From assembly GCF_000003815.2 (NCBI RefSeq), contig NC_049979.1:16987933-17051932 (forward strand): 64,000 nucleotides of DNA. Reading direction: 5' to 3'. Under the pieces are notes generated by a model. The model did no database searches, was not told the DNA's origin, and saw nothing but the letters and a program-made list of their open reading frames with translations. A program made the position numbers and the translations under genes. Positions 57,368 to 64,000 of this stretch are shown here, in pieces; within the stretch, counting starts at the first letter, position 1; every line of letters starts with the position of its first letter. Source of the stretch: Branchiostoma floridae (lineage: Eukaryota > Chordata > Leptocardii > Amphioxiformes > Branchiostomatidae).

Positions 57368-60300
57368 TTATGGGCCGAACTTCTTCAAAGTTGCAAATGT
57401 TTGGTAGAAAAAGAAGATAAGTGAAGAAGCGCACGTCATTTTTATATGTTACCTTCGGCTAGACTCGTAGTTGTCGTGTGACAATATATTTCGAATTCTA
57501 CTGAGCTTGTAGAAATGTACATGTACACTCATCCGCACAGAATATAGTATGGGCAATATCTCTCGTGTAAGCTACCCCCAATGCAGTATAAAACATTCTT
57601 AAAAGAAATCGAGATCAATTTCGCTGCTTGGGAAGATTTTGTCGGATCGGAAATTGGGACCAGAGAGATCGCCTTTGTGGGCAGGCGGCGCCATTCATCA
57701 CACAGACTGAACTGTCCATGGCGTTTCACATGAGGAGACCCTATCGACTCTCCAATGATGTTTTGACTAGGACGGCCCGTTAGATAGCTGCCGACTTCAA
57801 TACTCTGAAGTGGATTATTTATGAGCAGAATGCGTTGTCTCTATCTTCTTGATGGCACTTGAAACGGAGTGCGTCCGAAGATATCACCAGGCCGGAAGCG
57901 AAGAGCGTCAGGGGAAGCGGCTCAGATGAGCCGAGGGGGCAGTTCCCCAGCTCTGGAAATAGAACAGACAGAAGAAAGTCATGAATATTTGTACGGTTTT
58001 TAATTCCCCCCGTCCTCCTTGAACCCGTGAGCTCGGAAGAAGCGCTTGTAACGTTAGCGGTGTATGTACGTGTGGCGTCCAGACCGTCAGCAGGGCGTGA
58101 TACCAGCAGCATCCGCGGCACCTCTCCATCCCGGCTCCCCGGAGCAGCAGCTCTTGACGGCAGTAGGACTCAGACGATCGATGTGCTCCATTAGTGTGTG
58201 GACAAAAAGTGCATGTGTTGTCTAATGTAGTCGATTGGTCCGGTCAATCGCACTTAAAGACTACTGACGGGAAGTTGGACGACATGTCCCTACCCCGATC
58301 ACGGAAGGTCTGGGAGATGGCTCCGGAAATAATCTATCCTTTTGGTGGGGCAACGTCGAATCCTTATCTGGTGTGTACAACACCTAAAGTTTGAAACCCG
58401 TTTGGAAGACCAATAGATCATCTCTAGCTGCACTTGAGACAGGTTATATGATACCACAGTGACAATTCTGAGATTCTCAGAAAAGCTGATGCGGTTTCTG
58501 AAAGTGAAATACATTTGGCCATATACTTGTATATATATGCATCGAACCGAGCAATCTAATTTTTGTAGAGTGCCGTTTACTTCATTGCTGTCGTGTTTGT
58601 AGTTTATCGTGGATGTTTTTTGTTTGCAACTGTTTGTTTACTTTACTTTTGATATAACTCTTCATCTGGTCTAGTAAGATGACAACATTAACCTCCAAAT
58701 TTACATAAAACTTTTATCGCTTAACAATCGTGCATGGTATGGCAAAAAGCAACTGCTATTGAACATAGTACAACATAGACGTATAGAATAAAACTTTTAT
58801 ATTAAAACATCCTAGTTTCTGGATACATATGTCAATGACCTGAAAGATACCGGATCAGTTTTCTGAACTCTTTGGTTCCACAGCATCGACCCACTGTCCA
58901 TGCAGCCAATATTTCCTATTGCATGCTTCCCAAGCAACATTGTTACCAGAGGTTTCTGTCGTGTACACACTGCCTTCTGTATAACAGCTTACTGTTTTGT
59001 ACACAATAGGCGTTATGTATTGTTGTTATGGATCCGTAAACACATCGATAACTGTGTACGTGGAATGCATCAGTGACACTGAGAAAACTTCCGTATCTAC
59101 AGTTTTTAGAGATTTTAAATTTGTTTTACATACCGTCATACGCAACATAAAGTGCATATGCAGATACCAAGGCCATGGCATACAGTGTCTCGTGAGTAGC
59201 ACGATGCTAAATCCGAAAATACCGTTTGGCCAGGAATAATTGTCTGCGGGACTAGCCTCCACTGCTCCGTTAGTTTATCTAAGCAGCAAAAGGCAAAGGT
59301 TGAGCCATGAAGAGCGTGTCGTGTGTCCAATTAAAACTTGCCCGACATCTCGGTCGGCGTCAGGCGTGATTAGAGTTCATGTCTTCTCCTCAACTTGATC
59401 CCATTTGAGCGATTGCGGCGGATTGGCGAGGTCTTACACCGCGGCTAACACACTCAAGGAATCGCATTTACGGCTTAGGCCGGCGGTGATCTGGACGGCT
59501 CCCTTTGCAGCCGTAGCCAAAGCTTCTGGTCATCGGTCATCGCTGGGAGGCCCAACAAGGACGAAGACATCCCCTACATGGCATCACTTGACAACTTAAT
59601 TGAATGTTTCGCTGTCACCCGACCCTCAACTGTCTTGAAACAAGCGCACGTAACTGATATCGTGCGCATGATGAGCGCGCCAGTCAGGCGGCATGTTACA
59701 CCGCTGTGGAGAGATTTAATACATGTATATCAATGAGGTCCTTCACTAGACCTCGAAGGGAAGGCATAGGTGAGCTATAATGCAGAAATCTGCAAAGTCT
59801 TGTCCTGGCCAAACATTAAACATCCATCTTTCATCGGTCTTCAGTTACTAGTATACTACATAGAGGATATGACAGGCTGAAAATAATAATAACTTTGAGA
59901 TAGAAAGGAGAGACCCCTATGACGTCATTCTTCACCAGAGTGTTTCACGTTCCTTCTTGGAATTCCCCTGACTTGATCCGGGCTGATTGTAGTTTATCGA
60001 GATAACCCATGGAAACTTGGACAGGGTTAATGACCTCGTGTGTTGTTGACACGACAAAACACACAAGACGGAAAGTAGAGCGTATGAAAGTGCTTTGAAA
60101 AGAAATTAGATAACCCGTTGCCGAGGGCACTACTAAATGTAGAGATGATGTGCTGAATTGTTTGAACTTCTGAAGAGTTTTTCTTTCTTAATGTATATCC
60201 GCCCACTGTCTTTGTGTAGGCCTTTAACAATGGGGGAAAACTAGTTATGATTAAGCCCTTTGTACATTTTGAATTGAAGACGATGATATGGAAAAGATAA

Positions 60301-63300
60301 TCAGTCTAAAGACTTGGCGAAGACAAATAACGTCGGCTCAGACGCCTTGTTCAGTGAATGGAGTGATCCATGGACTTGTTTTATGAAATGTAATTACACC
60401 TAGCTTGGTGCGTAGTTTTGTCGACATGACTTCCCTCGGAGGGTGCCTATGCTATAGACGAAGTTTACATCAACCACTTCCTTTAGCCTTGCTGTTGTTG
60501 CGAAGTTTTGCAGCCACGGCCCCTTGAGTCCCGTGTGTGCGTCAAGACGGCGAGTCAACCCAAGGTCCTTCTCGGCTTCTGAGAGAAAGAGATTCCTGTT
60601 CTGTGCCCAGGGAACACCACAGCCCCGGGACAACCTCGTGATAAAGTGCGGGAAGTTGAAATGGAAAGAAACGTGTCCCGCGGGTGTTAAGTAAAGTTGC
60701 ACTTGGAGAAGAAACCTTCTCCCCTATGGTTAACTAAACGCCCCCAGTTCTTAATTGCTCACGGGACAACGAACGTTACCAGCTGTGGGGTATGATCCTC
60801 CTCTCAGCATGTCAGTCCTTGGAGGGCCGTGTGTGAGGGCCGACTCGTGCCGAGACCATTAACTCTTCGACCCGGAAGATTTCAAGGCTGTTTGGTAGTC
60901 AGCGGGGAAGATGTCGGCAGGTCGAGCCGGGGGACGGCCACCCGGGCTGCGGTCATGACCAGCCGGCGGGGGGCGGCTCACACCTGCGCGCACACATCCC
61001 CGGGGACGCTTCCGATGAGGTAGCCTCCTCACGACCCGTGGCCTTGCCAGGTAGAAACAAGTCCCTAGATGGGACGAAATCAAACAAGGTCAGATCCCGA
61101 GGTAGGGTTAATTGAGTACCGTCGGTTCGGTTAAATCCCCGGGAAAGCGCGCTCTTTCCAGGTATACCGGCGAGACAAAACACCTACATTCCTCCGTCTG
61201 GTCTAACGGGATTCGTGCTGTTCCCACATTACAGGCAGTGCATCCTAATCGCGCAGGCTCACACAGTGTTCTAGCTGTTTATAATGGTTACATAACGAGG
61301 GAGCGGCAACCTTTGGGAGACTCCTGACTATTCTAAAACACTGAAGTTAATCGGTGTCAAGGCAAACAGCAAATTAACTACTGTAACTGACACTTACAAA
61401 TGACACAGACCAGTGAGGTGGTCTAAATGGGGACGGAAGCAACAACTCCACTTGTGCAGAACTTAGCTAGATGTCTATACAGGCTAGAGTGGACGGGAGT
61501 AAAGGCATGTTTTAGTGAGTTTGTTTTCTTGAATAGTTACTGACTTTGATTTTGTATGTTGAGTGCCTCTTGGCGAATCTTGATTATTCCCGTTGTTTGC
61601 TGGGAGCTCTTGATCCAAAGAGTAATGCTAACCAGACAGACATGCAGGTGCAGGTGCGCAACTGGTCGTGTGCCGAGGGTGTACCCCCGGGAGGCACGGG
61701 GTAATGTCAGGACGGGACGAAGGAAAAGTTGACATAACCCGTCTATGGCTGACGGACTAACGCCAGGACCTGTGAATTCGAGGGAACAATTCTATGACCT
61801 GCTCGCGGACGGGTGTAGGAGACTGTACTGAGTAACAGGAGGGTAACGCTTGTGGACACTTCTCGTCAATCAGACAACTAGCAAGAATGTTTTAAACGTT
61901 CCACCCTGCTTAAAGTTCAATATAAGCGGCGGCCTTCTACTTATCGATGTTTGGCCGGCGTACAGATTCGCTTACTCCCGCAATAATCCCGGGTCACACA
62001 GGACATGGGCTGAAGATTTCTTTTTAATTACCCTGTCTATGTAGTGTGTAGCCCTGCTTCCCTGGTTAGACCACTCGTGTTGATACAACCAGCAGCTTGG
62101 CAACAGCTAGACGGAACTCGATACATGCATGACATCCGTTTCCAATAGACGCGATCCCTGCAGTTTGTGCGGTCGTGTCGCATGGCGTCTCGCACGGTTT
62201 TTAGCGCCTCTTCCATCATTCGTGTTCAGCTGCACTTTCCCACGAACACAAACAGATAACTATCAAGAAACACTTATTGTATCACGGACCGTTAGTCTTA
62301 TCGAGACTTTCCCTGGAGATCTCCAGCGAGATGGTCGTAGTCAAGTAAATCACTGATGTCAGCTCATCACTCAGTATCCTGCAGCCACCAGATCCATGTC
62401 TACACACGACTTTCTCTTTTAATGTAGTTTCTGTTCATGAAGACAATTATAGACGACGTGAAGTAGATACGAGTAGAAGCAATGCTCTCTGTGCCTTCTG
62501 ACCTCTTTGGAAGGGAAGTGATTACCTAATTACAACACTGATAAGTACTAATTCTAGACCAGGGCAACTTTCCAATTTGCTTGTTATATCGTATCTAGAC
62601 AACCATGAGGATTGAGCACACGGTTCCATTTTGTCAGTAACCTTACCATAGGTTATAGTTTTATCCGCTGCCAAAGATATATTCGGCGTTGCCATGAAGA
62701 CGGGGTCAGACGGACGCTAATTCTGGAACACTTTTCCTTTCCGGCAGTCTCCGTAGTGCCCTTTAATTTGCTCGGTGTAGTCAGTCGTGATTGAAGAGGA
62801 GTTCGTCGGCCAGGACCCCTAATTCGATCGGCATGCTCCGCATGTCGGGCACAACTTCAATAATGTAAGATCTAATACCCATATTTAAAGTAACAATCTC
62901 CTCTTACTCGCCGCAACGTGCAAGCAATTAGCGGCGGGCACGGGGCAAGTCCCGGTGCAGCCTTGCGCGTGGCCTGTGGCCGTTTGATGTGTGCACCGAC
63001 CGGTCAAGGTCACGCTACGGCCCGGAGGCCAAGAGAAATACGCCTCCCGGTCAAAGCCGGTCAAACCTCTCCTTCCCACCGCCACATCCCATCACAAGCT
63101 ACTTGTTTCTATTTTCTGCCTTGTCAGATCAAATGTTAACAAGGTACGTATCAACCTCGGCAGAGTGGTCGCGCTGACTTCGTGCCTCGCCTGGCCGCAC
63201 TCCAAAATGAGCTGGACGTGTCCGCGGGAAGCCAGCCGTGCGCCTGCTGGGAGCTGAAATAGACTTCTTCCCATCACGTCTGCGCCGTTACGCGCCAATT

Positions 63301-64000
63301 GTAACTTACATGAGCGTGTGACACATCAGCACAGACAGGCGAGTGTGCGTGGGTGGCGCTAAGATAAGTTCATAGTTGGGAAAGGCAAATTGTTACATGC
63401 TGTATTGAACTGGAAGACTTGCTGGTAGAGGGTTACTTACAACAATGGTCAAAGTTGCCACGCGCAATTCACCTGCTGCCTCGCTCGCTTATTGTATTTC
63501 ATTTCCGCTCTCTCTGTGGACAAATCATGCTGTGCGACAGTATTGTTAACGTGCAGTCTGCTGTATGGTAATTTATGTCCGTATGAGCATTTTCTTGGAC
63601 TAAGTCAGACCTTACCCACCTGAAGTTATCTTCCGACGTTCCCCATAGCTGTATGTGCACTGACACAATCTGCAGTGACACAGACATTATCGTTAGGGGG
63701 CGTGATTTCCCAGCCTCTCCGTGCCAATGCTCTAAGAATGAAACGCATGCGCGACCATCAAATTCTACTCTGTGCATGTTATAAGACGCGTTTGTCGGAC
63801 TCAACCATGTTTAAAAGTGACACATTCCAGCCTTGATCTTGATGGTGAACTTGTTGTTCCGGTCATGGCCCGCACTCGATGATTAATAGCCGAGTCGAAT
63901 CAGAGTTCAGGCGCGTAGCCCTCCTGTTGCGAAGGCAACTTAAGAAGTTTAATGAAATCTTGCTTCAGGAAGCTGCTGTTGCCCGCCCATAAGACCACAC
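57368..64000. other. No gene seen to the window end
   Basis: The stretch is probably still within the gene that starts at 32.8 kb. GC-richer, repeat-free blocks occur at about 57.84-58.15, 60.40-61.20 and 62.90-63.30 kb, with open frames on both strands but no supported exons. A minus-strand frame at 60400-60702 looks mildly protein-like (LSEAEKDLGLTRRLDAHTGL) but has no clear splice sites. Confidence 0.35.

Noticed and set aside
1-64000. CRISPR array, prokaryotic operon, phage or viral insertion
   Set aside because: No regularly spaced identical repeats with unique spacers, no dense gene clusters and no recognisable viral protein.

Overview
This is eukaryotic, metazoan DNA. There are no bacterial-style packed genes and no open frame longer than about 195 codons. 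Support comes from GT/AG splice sites, AATAAA signals, non-LTR retrotransposon tails, microsatellites and a 100-base run of N marking a scaffold gap. The best guess at the organism is a cephalochordate (amphioxus, Branchiostoma) or a similar invertebrate deuterostome. That guess rests on the repeat types: a palindromic element rich in TTCGCGGT/CCGCGAA, old tandem repeats built on ATTAATTATGCAAAT, and frequent TAACGTTA and TACATGTA words. It is recognition by eye, not a database match.

Layout. Positions 1-10.9 kb hold no convincing gene. They contain the assembly gap (2577-2676), a GCG-rich inverted-repeat element (6586-6790), a decayed retrotransposon piece on the minus strand (about 7270-7520), an octamer-bearing tandem repeat (about 7870-8280) and a three-unit TG/CG/AG minisatellite (about 8944-9290). 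At 10913-11214 there is a possible terminal exon with a poly(A) signal. Three plus-strand fragments of 5'-truncated non-LTR retrotransposons follow (12195-12820, 14761-14887, 24376-24705). The second and third share a related 3' tail. Between them and 32.8 kb the sequence is intergenic-looking, with several GC-richer islands and CTCF-like motifs.

The one gene I can support well starts at about 32.83 kb on the plus strand. A TATA-like box and an initiator 27 bases apart lead to an ATG at 32977. The first coding exon is proline/tyrosine-rich and ends in a phase-1 donor at 33079. A 19.6 kb intron follows, and the matching phase-1 exon lies at 52722-52802. I do not recognise the protein. The intron is unusually structured. 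It holds a CTCF-like site, candidate regulatory blocks with T-box, CCAAT and homeodomain-type words, a second octamer tandem array in the opposite orientation to the first, and a tandem pair of palindromic E-boxes. Exon 2 has two possible in-frame donors 24 bases apart and an AATAAA directly after its read-through stop, so several isoforms are possible. The remaining 11 kb to the window end is probably the next intron. It includes a long, nearly perfect hairpin with an extra partial copy (57189-57367). I saw no CRISPR array, rRNA or convincing tRNA.
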